DNA from: an uncultured Muribaculaceae bacterium
GTDB taxonomy: Bacteria; Bacteroidota; Bacteroidia; Bacteroidales; Muribaculaceae
Assembly: GCA_910586565.1 (NCBI GenBank)
Contig: CAJUIT010000013.1
Span: 1 to 64,000 of the forward strand
Direction: 5' to 3'
Length of the DNA stretch: 64,000 nucleotides
The notes under the pieces were generated by a model, which made no database searches, had not been told where the DNA came from, and saw nothing but the letters and a program-made list of their open reading frames with translations. The translations under genes and the position numbers were made by a program. Shown piece after piece: positions 8,544 to 16,904 of this stretch. Numbering within the stretch: the stretch's first letter is position 1; the number at the start of each line of letters is the position of its first letter.

Positions 8544-8551
8544 TAATTTTG
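8544..8551 (+). promoter_or_regulatory. Promoter -7 box of the secreted phosphatase/nuclease gene
   Basis: TAATTTTG matches the Bacteroidota -7 consensus. Candidate TTG -33 boxes upstream have imperfect spacing (16 or 23 bases). The leader would be about 75 bases. Confidence 0.5.
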
Positions 8552-8631
8552 GAAATTGCATGGCAACCTTGATTTGGCTGCTGTGGATTGATGTTGAATA
8601 ACAGTAACTTAACTCAATACCGACACAAAAC

Positions 8632-9729
8632 ATGAAACGATTATTGCTGCTTCCCGTTTTGGCTTTGGCTATGGCACTTGGTGTAACAGCGCAGAATGCT
8701 CCCACACAGGATGGCGTGAAACGCCAGTTCCAGGTGTTTGGGGTGGCTTTCTACAACCTCGAAAACCTTTTCGACACCATCAACAACAACGGGAACTACG
8801 ACCTTGAATTTTCGCCCGAAGGTGCGCGTCAGTGGAACGGCCAGAAATATTGGTCGAAAATCGACAACCTTGCCCGCGCCATCACCGCATTCACCTCTCC
8901 CACAACACCTAACGGCCCTGCATTCATCGGGGTTTCTGAAATCGAGAACCGCAGCGTGCTCGAGGATTTGGTAAAAGCCGTGGATAACCGCCTGAAAGCC
9001 GAGGGTCGTCAGCCCTGGAATCTCCGCGTGGTGCATCACGATTCTCCCGACCGTCGCGGTGTGGATGTCGGTGCGCTCTACAACGAACGCTATTTCAAGC
9101 TTGTTAGCGTGTCGAACACTCCGCTCGTAATTCCCGACAAACCCACGTTCCGCACACGCGACCAAATGTGTGTCACCGGCCGCATGGGTGGCGACACCGT
9201 GAGCATCATTGTCAATCACTGGCCTTCGCGTCTTGGCGGTCAGGAACAGTCGTCGCCGCTGCGTGAGGCTGCCGCTGCCACCAGCAAGCATATCGCCGAC
9301 TCCATCTGGGCACTCCGTCCCAACGAAGGTGTGATTGTGATGGGCGACCTTAACGACGACCCCTACGACAAATCGTGTGCCAAAGTTCTGGGTGCTTCAA
9401 AAAAACAGAAAGGTGTTGATGAGCACGGCTTCTTCAATCCGTTCTGGAAGTTGCTCGACGACGGCATAGGCACCCTTGCCTACAACAGCTCGTGGAACCT
9501 TTTCGACCAGATTATCGTGAGCGGTTCGCTTTTGGAAAGCAACACCGGCGAAAGCGGCTTGCACTTCTGGAAGGCCGCAGTTAACAACTTCGACTTCCTG
9601 CGCGACACCGAGGGGACACGTCAGGGCTATCCCCGCCGCACATTCGCATCGGGTGTGTTCCTCAACGGCTACTCCGACCACTTCCCCACAGAAATATTCC
9701 TTCGCCGCGTGGTTACCCGCCGCAAATAA
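8632..9729 (+). CDS. Secreted endonuclease/exonuclease/phosphatase family protein
   Basis: This 365-residue protein starts with a signal peptide (KR followed by a leucine/alanine-rich core, cleavage after T-A-Q). The remainder is an EEP fold: FYNLENLFD, IGVSEIENR with the metal-binding Glu, DRRGVDVGALYN, VNHWPSRLGG, VMGDLNDDPYD with catalytic Asp/Asn, and a final GYSDHFPTEIF with the catalytic Asp-His. Bacteroidota relatives are annotated as DNase I-like or phosphodiesterase proteins; the substrate is unknown. It is followed within 30 bases by a 127-base palindromic element and then a terminator. Confidence 0.88.
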   Translation: MKRLLLLPVLALAMALGVTAQNAPTQDGVKRQFQVFGVAFYNLENLFDTINNNGNYDLEFSPEGARQWNGQKYWSKIDNLARAITAFTSPTTPNGPAFIGVSEIENRSVLEDLVKAVDNRLKAEGRQPWNLRVVHHDSPDRRGVDVGALYNERYFKLVSVSNTPLVIPDKPTFRTRDQMCVTGRMGGDTVSIIVNHWPSRLGGQEQSSPLREAAAATSKHIADSIWALRPNEGVIVMGDLNDDPYDKSCAKVLGASKKQKGVDEHGFFNPFWKLLDDGIGTLAYNSSWNLFDQIIVSGSLLESNTGESGLHFWKAAVNNFDFLRDTEGTRQGYPRRTFASGVFLNGYSDHFPTEIFLRRVVTRRK

Positions 9730-9755
9730 GCGAACCATAGCAAAATTGTCATAAA

Positions 9756-9883
9756 GAGGGTGTGTCATAACGGCTCGTCTGGGTCGTCGCTTGCGGGATT
9801 CGGTCTCGGTCACGTACTTCAGTACGCTCCCATCGACCTCACCCACAAGCTCCTACCATCCAAACCATTCTGACAGCACCCTC
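9756..9883. repeat. 127-base palindromic dispersed element, copy A
   Basis: The element begins GAGGGTG and ends CACCCTC, and its two halves pair along the whole length with many G-U pairs. The centre is CGTACTTCAGTACG. A second copy at 38578-38704 differs at scattered positions only. It follows the 3' end of the preceding gene by 26 bases. It could act as a long hairpin RNA end or be a non-autonomous mobile repeat. Confidence 0.8.
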
Positions 9884-9899
9884 CCCGCTTAGACCCCAA

Positions 9900-9936
9900 A
9901 GGCGGTGTGTCATGAATTTTGACACACCGCCTGTTT
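9900..9936 (+). terminator. Terminator after the secreted phosphatase/nuclease gene
   Basis: GGCGGTGTGTCA pairs with TGACACACCGCC around a short AT loop, and TGTTTTGTT follows on the plus strand. Confidence 0.75.
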
Positions 9937-9951
9937 TGTTCTATTCCCACG

Positions 9952-9977
9952 TAGAGCCGCCATATATGGCGGCTTGT
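9952..9977. repeat. REP-like palindrome 1
   Basis: The core AGCCGCCATATATGGCGGCT (9955-9974) is flanked on the left by GTAG and on the right by TGTA. It belongs to a family of five in this window. It faces copy 2 in opposite orientation, forming an inverted pair. Confidence 0.85.
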
Positions 9978-10026
9978 ATCTTCGTTGGAGGGTTGTGATT
10001 TGTGAGGCTATGTTTCCTGCCCCGCG

Positions 10027-10052
10027 CCAAGCCGCCATGTATGGCGGCTCTA
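10027..10052. repeat. REP-like palindrome 2
   Basis: The core AGCCGCCATGTATGGCGGCT occupies 10030-10049. The CTACG flank is on the right, opposite to copy 1, so the two copies form an inverted pair 55 bases apart between two terminators. Confidence 0.85.
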
Positions 10053-10094
10053 CGTTCATGCGCAATTACGGGGCGCTATCACCATCCGGACAAA

Positions 10095-10137
10095 AATAAA
10101 CAGGTGTGTCAAAATGCTGAGATTTTGACACACCTGT
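10095..10137 (-). terminator. Terminator of the DUF349 gene
   Basis: CAGGTGTGTCAAAAT pairs with ATTTTGACACACCTG around a six-base loop. On the minus strand it is followed by TTTATTTTTG. It lies 26 bases past the DUF349 stop. Confidence 0.82.
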
Positions 10138-10162
10138 TGTTATCGTTGGGTTGGGCGATGAA

Positions 10163-12046
10163 TCAGAGTTTTTCGTCGATCATGCGGATTTTCTCCTCGA
10201 TTGATGCGATGTCGTCCTTGATGCGCTGAATGCGGCGCTCCATCTCACGAACCATCGAGTCGCCCGATTTGCTTTTCGATGAAAGGAAGCCGAGGTTGTT
10301 CTCGTAGGTTTTGAGTTCGTTGCGTTTGATTTCGCAAGCGCGCATTATGCGTTCGCGTTCGCGGCGCAGCTTTGCTTCGTCGCCGCTCATCTCGTTCACC
10401 ACATCCTCAAAGCGGCTCATGCCCGAGCGATTGTCGCGCGAACGGTTGTAGAAGTTGTCGCAAAGAGCGCGGTATTCATCGTAAATCTTATCTTTGTCGC
10501 GCATGGGCACGTGGCCGATTTCCTGCCATTTGGCCTGCAATTCCTTCACCTGAGGCATTGCCTGAGCACGCGGGGTGTCGGCGGGAATGGCTTTGAGCTG
10601 CTCGATAATCTCGCGTTTAGCCTTGAGGTTGGCCTGCTCGGCGGTGCGGTTGGCCGACAGATTTTTCTTGCGGTTCTCGAAGAAGCTGTCGCAAGCCTGC
10701 TGGAAGCGGTGCCAAACGGCATCGGAGTGTTTTTTGCTTACGGCTCCGATTGTTTTCCATTCTTTTTGCAGCTCCACGAGCTTGTCGGCTGTTTTGCGCC
10801 AGTCGGTTGAATCTTTCAGCGCCTCGGCCTGCTCGCAAAGGGCTTTTTTCTTTGCAAGGTTGGCGGCGAGTTCTTCCTGAACCGAGCGGTAGTATTCGGC
10901 TTTGAGGGTGAAGAAACGGTCGCACACGCCGCGGAAGCGGGCAAACAGGGCGTTGTTGACCTTGCGCGAGGCAAAGCCGATTTTCTTCCAATCCTCCTGG
11001 GCTGCGAGGATGGTTTTGGTCATCTCCTCCCATGCCGAGAATTTTTTCAGTGTTGAGAAGTCGAGAGCCTCAACACGCTCGCATATTTCGGTTTTGGCAG
11101 CTTCGTTGGCTGTTTCGCGTGCTTTGCGTTCCTCGAAGAATGCCTGATATTTTTTGTTGATTACGGCTGAAGCATCTTTGAAGCGGGTCCAGATTTCCTC
11201 GCGCATTTCTTTTGCAACGGGGCCTGCCTGGCGCCATTCGTCGTGAAGGTTCTGCAGGCGTTTGAATGCAAGGATAACATCCTCCTCGGCATCGAGTTTT
11301 TCAGCTTCCTCGCAGAGCAGAGTTTTGAGTTCGAGGTTCTTGCGGAAATCGTAGTCGCGGAGGTCTTTGTTCACCTTGAGCTGGTCGTAGAATTGCTCCA
11401 CGGCACCCTGATAGGCTTTCCACTGGTCGGTAGCCTCGGTGGGGGGCACTTCGCCAATCTGCTTGAACTCTGCCTGAATTTCCTTTACGCGCGGAAATGC
11501 GCGGTTAACATTGTCGGTGTCGGCCGAGAGGGTGGCAAGTTCGTTGATGAGGGCTTGTTTGAGCTCGAAATTGTGGCGCAGTTCCTCCTCGTGGGCGGCT
11601 GCAAGGGCGGCCTTGCGGTCGCGCACCTGAGCGAGGAGCTCCTTGAATTGTTCTTCGGAGGGGTCGGGAGCGGGAACAAATGTGGCGCTGTCGTTCCCTT
11701 CGGCTACAAAAGCGGCCAGTTCAGCTTCGAGTTCGGTTTTTCTGAAGGCGTAGAACTGCTGCTTGAGGCGCGCAATGTCTTCGCGTGAAATCTCGGCGGT
11801 TTCATCGGCTGCCAGCCGTGAGAGCGATTCCAGCACCTCGGCTTTCGACGCCGGGGCTGCGGGACGCTCAACAATTTCGTCGGCGCAGGCGTTTTCAGCC
11901 TGAAGGGGAGCGGTTGTTTCTTCAGCTGTGGTTTCTGTTTGAGAGGCATTACATTCGGCCGCAGCTGCCGTAGCTTCCGGCTGAGGATTGAGGGCTTGGT
12001 CGTTCGCGGCCTGTTCAGCAACGACCGACTTTTCACGCGTTTCCAT
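10163..12046 (-). CDS. DUF349 domain-containing protein
   Basis: This 627-residue, highly charged, helical protein has at least five repeats of the DUF349 unit (for example W-R-x-A-G-P-V near the middle, W-K-x-I-G-F/A/E in later repeats, each followed by W-x-R-F/F-x-x-x-C-D-x-F/Y-F). The first 100 residues are a low-complexity Ala/Glu/Thr-rich acidic region. The last 100 residues form a predicted coiled coil (ERERIMRACEIKRNELKTYE). The molecular function of DUF349 proteins is not established; relatives are widespread in Bacteroidota. It has its own strong promoter divergent from the DUF4190-like gene and a hairpin terminator, so it is monocistronic. Confidence 0.9.
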   Translation of the reverse strand: METREKSVVAEQAANDQALNPQPEATAAAAECNASQTETTAEETTAPLQAENACADEIVERPAAPASKAEVLESLSRLAADETAEISREDIARLKQQFYAFRKTELEAELAAFVAEGNDSATFVPAPDPSEEQFKELLAQVRDRKAALAAAHEEELRHNFELKQALINELATLSADTDNVNRAFPRVKEIQAEFKQIGEVPPTEATDQWKAYQGAVEQFYDQLKVNKDLRDYDFRKNLELKTLLCEEAEKLDAEEDVILAFKRLQNLHDEWRQAGPVAKEMREEIWTRFKDASAVINKKYQAFFEERKARETANEAAKTEICERVEALDFSTLKKFSAWEEMTKTILAAQEDWKKIGFASRKVNNALFARFRGVCDRFFTLKAEYYRSVQEELAANLAKKKALCEQAEALKDSTDWRKTADKLVELQKEWKTIGAVSKKHSDAVWHRFQQACDSFFENRKKNLSANRTAEQANLKAKREIIEQLKAIPADTPRAQAMPQVKELQAKWQEIGHVPMRDKDKIYDEYRALCDNFYNRSRDNRSGMSRFEDVVNEMSGDEAKLRRERERIMRACEIKRNELKTYENNLGFLSSKSKSGDSMVREMERRIQRIKDDIASIEEKIRMIDEKL

Positions 12047-12142
12047 AAAAGTAAGAAAGTTAGAGTTTAAGGGCGCACCCGGGCAGAAGCATTATCATGC
12101 GTGAGTTTTACTTCATGCGTGGGCATTTTACAATTAATGCGC

Positions 12143-12174
12143 CAAATTTAGCGAATATTGCTTATATTTGCAAA
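12143..12174 (-). promoter_or_regulatory. Promoter of the DUF349 gene
   Basis: On the minus strand TTTG (12171-12174) and TAAATTTG (12143-12150) are spaced by exactly 20 bases. The -33 box lies directly beside the -7 box of the divergent promoter, so the two promoters overlap and may compete. Confidence 0.75.
12163..12170 (+). promoter_or_regulatory. Promoter -7 box of the DUF4190-like gene
   Basis: TATATTTG is a full match to the -7 consensus, 29 bases before the chosen start codon. It supports the start at 12199 over an upstream in-frame start at 12097. No clear -33 box is visible. Confidence 0.6.
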
Positions 12175-12198
12175 AAAAGTAAACAGATAGAACTTCAA

Positions 12199-12672
12199 AT
12201 GACTGCAACTAACACTCCGCAGGAGCGCGCAGGTGGAAATGAACGGTTTAACGGCACCGGTTGCGGTGTGCCCCCGTTCCCTCCCGGTATGGATTGCCGG
12301 GCCGGTGAGGCGCGTCGCACAGGGCCGCAGTATGGCGGAAACTACGGTGCCCCGCGTTATGCGCCCGGCTACCGCGCCCCGATGCGGCCACCCTATCCCA
12401 ACGGAAATTACAGTAGCGGCATGCGGCCCGCACCCAATGCCAACAATGGCATCGGCACGGCGGGATTTGTGGTGTCGCTCGTGGCATGTTTCAGCGGCAT
12501 GTTTTTGGTGCCGGCGGTTCTGTTGTGGCTCGTGGGACTTATTCTGTCGGCCATCGGGATGAACCGCACTCCGCGCGGGCTTGCCATTGCAGGTTTTGTA
12601 ATCTCTCTTGTGCCGCTTTTGCTGATAGTGCTACTTGTGTTTCTGTTCGGCATTGCGGCGGTGTTTTCATGA
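12199..12672 (+). CDS. DUF4190-like small membrane protein
   Basis: This 157-residue protein has an N-terminal half that is disordered and rich in Gly, Pro, Asn, Arg and Tyr (residues 1-85), followed by two hydrophobic helices separated by the motif G-L-I-L-S-A-I-G-M-N-R-T-P-R-G-L-A-I-A-G. That motif resembles DUF4190 proteins, which are often two-helix membrane proteins with unknown role. The start at 12199 is fixed by the -7 box at 12163. mscL follows after 41 bases and may share the transcript. I infer an envelope location only. Confidence 0.65.
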   Translation: MTATNTPQERAGGNERFNGTGCGVPPFPPGMDCRAGEARRTGPQYGGNYGAPRYAPGYRAPMRPPYPNGNYSSGMRPAPNANNGIGTAGFVVSLVACFSGMFLVPAVLLWLVGLILSAIGMNRTPRGLAIAGFVISLVPLLLIVLLVFLFGIAAVFS

Positions 12673-12713
12673 GTAATTAAATAAGTAACAACTATAAAAC
12701 TATTTGTTTGGAG

Positions 12714-13160
12714 ATGAAAAATTTCTTTAAGGAATTCAAGGATTTCGCCATGAAGGGCAATGTTGTCGACATGGCAGTCGGTGTGATCATCGGTGCAGCT
12801 TTCGGCAAAATCGTGAGCTCGCTTGTCGATGATATCATCATGCCATTGATTGGTGTTGCCACCGGCGGCATGAATTTCACCGACTACAAATGGGTGATTC
12901 AGCAGGCTGTGATGGATGGCCAGGAAGTGCTCAAGCCTGAAGTGACGATGAACTGGGGCGCATGGGTCCAGACCGTGGTCGATTTCATCATCGTTGCCTT
13001 CTGCATCTTCGTGATGATTAAATTCATCAACAACATGCGCAAAAAAGTGGAGAAAGAGAAAGAAGCCGAGGCCGCAGCTCCTGCCGCTCCCTCGCAGGAG
13101 GAGGTGCTGCTCACCGAAATCCGTGATCTTCTCAAGCAGCAGGCCGACAAGAAAGCCTGA
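12714..13160 (+). CDS. mscL: Large-conductance mechanosensitive channel MscL
   Basis: This 148-residue inner-membrane channel opens under membrane tension to release solutes during osmotic downshock. The N-terminal amphipathic helix and first membrane helix (KGNVVDMAVGVIIGAAFGKI) carry the conserved pore lining. SSLVDDIIMPLIG follows, then a periplasmic loop, a second helix near residues 85-105, and a charged C-terminal bundle with an Ala/Pro linker. Length and order are typical. An in-frame TTG lies two codons earlier, but ATG at 12714 is preferred. Confidence 0.97.
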   Translation: MKNFFKEFKDFAMKGNVVDMAVGVIIGAAFGKIVSSLVDDIIMPLIGVATGGMNFTDYKWVIQQAVMDGQEVLKPEVTMNWGAWVQTVVDFIIVAFCIFVMIKFINNMRKKVEKEKEAEAAAPAAPSQEEVLLTEIRDLLKQQADKKA

Positions 13161-13242
13161 TTCGCACATAGTGTTCTACAGCGCCCGCAGCCCTGTTCTT
13201 AGCATTAGATAATTCCGGCTGTGGCGCAACCATCTGCAACTG

Positions 13243-13782
13243 ATGCAACCGATTTTTTTGATTGGCTTCATGGGAGCCGGGAAAACCACTCTCGGACGGG
13301 CGCTCGCCGAGCGCTTGCCCGGGGTGGATTTCATTGACCTCGACGAGTGGATTGAGCACCGCGCCTCAATGTCGGTTAAGGAGCTTTTCGCCGCCGTTGG
13401 TGAGGCCCGGTTCAGGCAGCTCGAAAAGGAAGCGCTTGCCGAAGTGGCCGCCCGCACCGATGTGATAGTCGGATGTGGCGGGGGCACTCCATGCGGCGAA
13501 GGGAATATGGAGCTGATGAACAGCGCCGGGCTTACCGTTCTCCTTGAAGCGTCGCATCCAACCTTGCTTCGCCGCCTGTTGGAGGCGCAGGATTCGCGCC
13601 CGCTGCTTGCCGGCCTCGATGAAGCGCAGCTTTCGGAGTTCATCACCGCAAAGTGTGATGAGCGTGCTCCCCACTATGGCAAAGCCCGGCTGAAGTTTTG
13701 TGCCGACCGTCTTGAAACGGCCGCCGAAATCGACGACAGCTGCCGCGAGTTCATGGCCTTGATTGCCGGGCGCGCCGAATGA
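13243..13782 (+). CDS. aroK: Shikimate kinase
   Basis: This 179-residue cytosolic kinase phosphorylates shikimate at the 3-position in aromatic amino acid synthesis. The P-loop G-F-M-G-A-G-K-T starts at residue 8. FIDLDEWIE holds the shikimate-binding Asp, EARFRQLE the conserved Arg, and GCGGGTP the Walker-B-like glycine motif; RPLL is the lid region. The gene sits 82 bases after mscL and 33 bases before the dehydrogenase-like gene, all in one direction. Confidence 0.95.
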   Translation: MQPIFLIGFMGAGKTTLGRALAERLPGVDFIDLDEWIEHRASMSVKELFAAVGEARFRQLEKEALAEVAARTDVIVGCGGGTPCGEGNMELMNSAGLTVLLEASHPTLLRRLLEAQDSRPLLAGLDEAQLSEFITAKCDERAPHYGKARLKFCADRLETAAEIDDSCREFMALIAGRAE

Positions 13783-13815
13783 TTCACTCACAGTTTCTAA
13801 AACACCTAACCACCG

Positions 13816-15051
13816 ATGTTACAGGTCGACTCCAACACCGTTCCAACCCCGCAGGAAGCTCCTGCCGAAACCGCCACCCGACGCCGTCGGGCCATTCTCG
13901 GACTGCCCAAATGTGAGAACCCGGCTGAAAAACGATTCCCGCTCACTCCCGAGGCTGTTGGAGCACTCACCCGCATGGGGTTCAGAGTGAAAATGCAGGG
14001 TGGAGCCGCTGAATATATCCACTACACCGATGCGGCCTATATCAAGGCCGGGGCCGAGATTGTTGACCGCCGGGAAACCCTGCAGGCCGACATCGTGATT
14101 CACCTCGCGCCGCTTGCGATTGCTGATATAAGGCAATTGCGCCGCGGTGCTCTTTTGCTGAGTCTGGCTAATTTCAATCGAGTGAAAGCCGACGAAGTGA
14201 TTCGCGAACTTGTGGCGCGGCGGGTGATAAACATCGCCATCGACCTCGTGCGCGATGAGAGGGGGAACCTCCCGTTTGCCGACATACTTTCCGAAATCGA
14301 CGGCCGCAGCGTCATGACCCTGGCGGCTGCCATGCTCGCCGACCCGGTGAACGGCAAGGGGATTCTGTTGGGTGGCATCGCAGGGGTGATTCCATGTGAG
14401 GTGACCATTTTGGGCTCATGTCTGGCGGCATGCGCGGCAGCACGCTCGGCAATGGGTCTCGGTGCTGTGGTGAGGATGTTCGACGACGATGTTTACCGCT
14501 TGCGCACGGCTCTGCGTCAGCTTGGCGGAGGGGTTATAGGGTCGTCGGTTCATCCCCATGTGCTGGAAAATGCCCTGAGGTCGGCCGACATTGTGATTGT
14601 CACCGGCGAGGGGTGCGAAATACCTGTTGACGGGAATCTCGACATGGTGCTCAAACGCAAGGTGTTGCTGTTCGACCTGTCGGCAAATCCCGGCAGGGCC
14701 TTCCCGCGTGCCGCGTCAGTGGATATAGGGGGGCTGGATTGCGTAAACGCACATTCCGCCACAGGTTTCTCGATGTTCAACGAAGTTTCCGGCAACGGAA
14801 AATCGCAGCGAAAATGTTTTGTTAACCCCGGCAGCTCGGTGCCCCGCACGGCTGCAATGGCGTTGAGCGACACTTTCATTGCATTGCTTAATCTGATTGC
14901 GGGGTGTGAGGATTCGGGTGCGATGCTCCCGCTCACTCCGGGGTTGCAGGAGGCCACACTCACTTTCATGGGAAAGGCTGTGAACGAGAAAGTGGCCCGC
15001 ATGGCAGGTATGCGCTACACCGACATACGCCTGCTGCTGTCGCTTAGCTGA
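13816..15051 (+). CDS. Alanine dehydrogenase/PNT family protein with altered motifs
   Basis: This 411-residue protein is clearly of the alanine dehydrogenase/transhydrogenase alpha-subunit fold: ENPAEKRFPLTPEAV near residue 36, GAEIVDRRETL, a two-domain layout, and GGVIGSSVHPHVLENALRSADIVI in the NAD domain. Two features are unusual. The K-x-K-E-P segment that carries a catalytic lysine in classical enzymes is replaced by IVIHLAPLAIADI. The nucleotide glycine motif reads I-L-G-S-C-L-A-A-C instead of a G-x-G-x-x-G pattern. NAD binding or catalysis may therefore be changed; a regulatory or different substrate role is possible. It follows aroK closely. Confidence 0.75.
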   Translation: MLQVDSNTVPTPQEAPAETATRRRRAILGLPKCENPAEKRFPLTPEAVGALTRMGFRVKMQGGAAEYIHYTDAAYIKAGAEIVDRRETLQADIVIHLAPLAIADIRQLRRGALLLSLANFNRVKADEVIRELVARRVINIAIDLVRDERGNLPFADILSEIDGRSVMTLAAAMLADPVNGKGILLGGIAGVIPCEVTILGSCLAACAAARSAMGLGAVVRMFDDDVYRLRTALRQLGGGVIGSSVHPHVLENALRSADIVIVTGEGCEIPVDGNLDMVLKRKVLLFDLSANPGRAFPRAASVDIGGLDCVNAHSATGFSMFNEVSGNGKSQRKCFVNPGSSVPRTAAMALSDTFIALLNLIAGCEDSGAMLPLTPGLQEATLTFMGKAVNEKVARMAGMRYTDIRLLLSLS

Positions 15052-15082
15052 TTATTGACAATTTATTTCACAAGCTGTTGAA

Positions 15083-15745
15083 ATGGCGAAAAGAAAATTC
15101 TATGTAGTGTGGGAGGGGCGTGTGCCCGGAATATATGAGGATTGGGATGACTGTCAGGAGCAGGTTCTCAACTTCCCCGGGGCGAAATTCAAGGCATTCG
15201 ACAGTCAGATGGCAGCCACGATGGCATTTCGCGGCGACCCGGCCGACGAGGCTTCGATGATTCGCGCCATAGCCAACCACAATGCCACTAAAGTGCGAAA
15301 GGAAAATGCGCCGGGGTCGTTGCTCGATATTCCTGAAATAAATCCCGACGCCATAGCCGTTGATGGTGCCTGTACCGGAAATCCGGGACGTATGGAGTAT
15401 CGCGGCGTCGACGTGAAATCGGGGATTGAGCTTTTTCATGTGGGGCCGCTCGACGACGGCACCAATAATGTGGCCGAATATCTGGCGCTGATTCATGCGC
15501 TGGCCTATCTCTACAACAAGGGTGACTCAACAACACCGGTTTACAGCGATTCGCGCACGGCCCGCAGTTGGGTGCGCAACCGCGGTTGCCGCACAAAACT
15601 TGAACGCACGCCGCGCAACGGAAAGATTTTCGAGATGCTCGGCCGTGCCGACGTGTGGATTCAAACCCACAATCCGTCGAACCAGGTGCTCAGATGGGAC
15701 ACCGATGCGTGGGGTGAGATTCCTGCCGATTTTGGGCGCAAATAG
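15083..15745 (+). CDS. Viroplasmin and RNase H domain protein (RNase HI type)
   Basis: This 220-residue cytosolic protein has an N-terminal viroplasmin-like domain that binds RNA-DNA hybrids (residues 4-45, FYVVWEGRVPGIYEDWDDC). The RNase H domain follows, with acidic residues at AVDGACTGNPG, NVAEYLAL, YSDSRTA and the final WDTDAWGEIPADF. It would cleave RNA in RNA-DNA hybrids, helping remove primers and R-loops. It is convergent with the TPR lipoprotein-like gene, with 18 bases between the stops. Confidence 0.9.
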   Translation: MAKRKFYVVWEGRVPGIYEDWDDCQEQVLNFPGAKFKAFDSQMAATMAFRGDPADEASMIRAIANHNATKVRKENAPGSLLDIPEINPDAIAVDGACTGNPGRMEYRGVDVKSGIELFHVGPLDDGTNNVAEYLALIHALAYLYNKGDSTTPVYSDSRTARSWVRNRGCRTKLERTPRNGKIFEMLGRADVWIQTHNPSNQVLRWDTDAWGEIPADFGRK

Positions 15746-15763
15746 CATGCCCTTGCGGTAGGG

Positions 15764-16585
15764 TTATTTTCTCAACTCATCCAACAGCGCGGTAACGTAG
15801 GGGGTGGGGTGCAGGCTGTCGGCTCGTGAAAGGTAGCCGATGGCTTTTTCTTTGTCGGGCAGGATTGATTGCCCTGACGGGTTGCCTGTAGATGCGTTGC
15901 CTGTTGATGTGCGCCCTGCAAACCAGTTGCCGAGAATCAACAGCGTGGAATAGTTGGAGGGGTCGAGTTCGAGGATGTGACGGTAGGTGGCTATCCCCTC
16001 GTTGTAGTCGCCGGTGAGCATCAGTCCGTCGGCGAGAATGGTGAGAAATGAGATATTGTCGGGGGCGCCTTCGAGCATAATGCGGGCATATTCGGTCATG
16101 CGGGCGCCATTGTTGCGGAAAGCATAATATTTAAGCAGATAGCCGTTGATGGTGCGTTGCATCCACGGATGAGCCGAGCGGTTGGCAAGCAGATAGTTCT
16201 CGAATAATTGCGGTTGGCCGATGTGGTAGCTCCATTCTTTCACGTTAGAGAAAATCGTGTCGAAAGGGATGTGGTTGTCAAGTGCCATAGTGGTGAGGCG
16301 TGTTTGCTCCTGCGGTTGGTTGAGCATGCCGTTGGCCACGATGGCGCGCCCGTAGGTCGATGCCACGGCAGGGCGCTCCTCAAGCATCAAATCGAATATC
16401 GCGGCCGCCGAAGCCCATTCCTCGTAGCTGAAAAAACGTCCGGCTTTTGCCTCAAGGGTGGGGTAGGGACTTACCGCCCCGATAGTTGCGGGGAACAGTG
16501 CGGCAACTATAATCAGCAATGACGCAGCCTTGCTGCGGATGGCGGCTGTGGTGGCGAGCCCGGGTTTGTGGTAGATTTGTTTCAT
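15764..16585 (-). CDS. Exported TPR protein of unknown role
   Basis: This 273-residue protein, from the ATG at 16585, starts with a basic stretch and a hydrophobic segment (LLIIVAALFPATIGA, about residues 24-38) that looks like a signal peptide. The body has helical TPR-like pairs, the clearest being GLMLTGDYNEGIATYRHILELDPSN. Near the C-terminus a short repeated Thr-Gly-Asn/Ala-Ser stretch (GRTSTGNASTGNPSG) is a local duplication. I do not recognise a specific family. It stands alone between a convergent RNase H gene and the manC upstream region. Confidence 0.6.
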   Translation of the reverse strand: MKQIYHKPGLATTAAIRSKAASLLIIVAALFPATIGAVSPYPTLEAKAGRFFSYEEWASAAAIFDLMLEERPAVASTYGRAIVANGMLNQPQEQTRLTTMALDNHIPFDTIFSNVKEWSYHIGQPQLFENYLLANRSAHPWMQRTINGYLLKYYAFRNNGARMTEYARIMLEGAPDNISFLTILADGLMLTGDYNEGIATYRHILELDPSNYSTLLILGNWFAGRTSTGNASTGNPSGQSILPDKEKAIGYLSRADSLHPTPYVTALLDELRK

Positions 16586-16904
16586 CGGTTTCTTATATAA
16601 ACGATTGAACACGTGATATAGTGCGGTTGTCCGAACATATTTTTTTCAAGAAGGGCACCAAATATCGCATATTTAAGGCTGTGGTTGCATTTAAGGCTGA
16701 AATGGCTCCCGAAAGTTGCGGGATTCAGCGTAAAACGTTAACTTAGCGAACGCATTCGCGGATTGCACGTGGAATAATCCGGGCAATCACTGAATGCGTT
16801 GAAAAATCCTACCTATATATAAGCGGCTGTTCAAAATAACTTTAGCTTAAGGAACCACTGAGCAGCCGTATAGAAATTGAACTTACTAATAATATCTTTA
16901 TCGT
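16586..16904. other. Intergenic region upstream of manC
   Basis: These 319 bases carry two divergent upstream regions. An inverted repeat, AACGCATTCG facing TGAATGCGTT, lies at 16750-16803, and AGCGGCTG/CAGCCG arms lie at 16821-16868. Near-consensus -7 boxes (TAACTTTA, TATCTTTA) end in A instead of G, so I do not call a promoter. No gene is visible. Confidence 0.5.

Noticed and set aside
9397..9846. Minus-strand frame covering the 127-base repeat and the 3' end of the EEP gene
   Set aside because: It is the shadow of a clear gene plus the palindromic repeat. A similar false N-terminus arises at copy B in front of the symporter.
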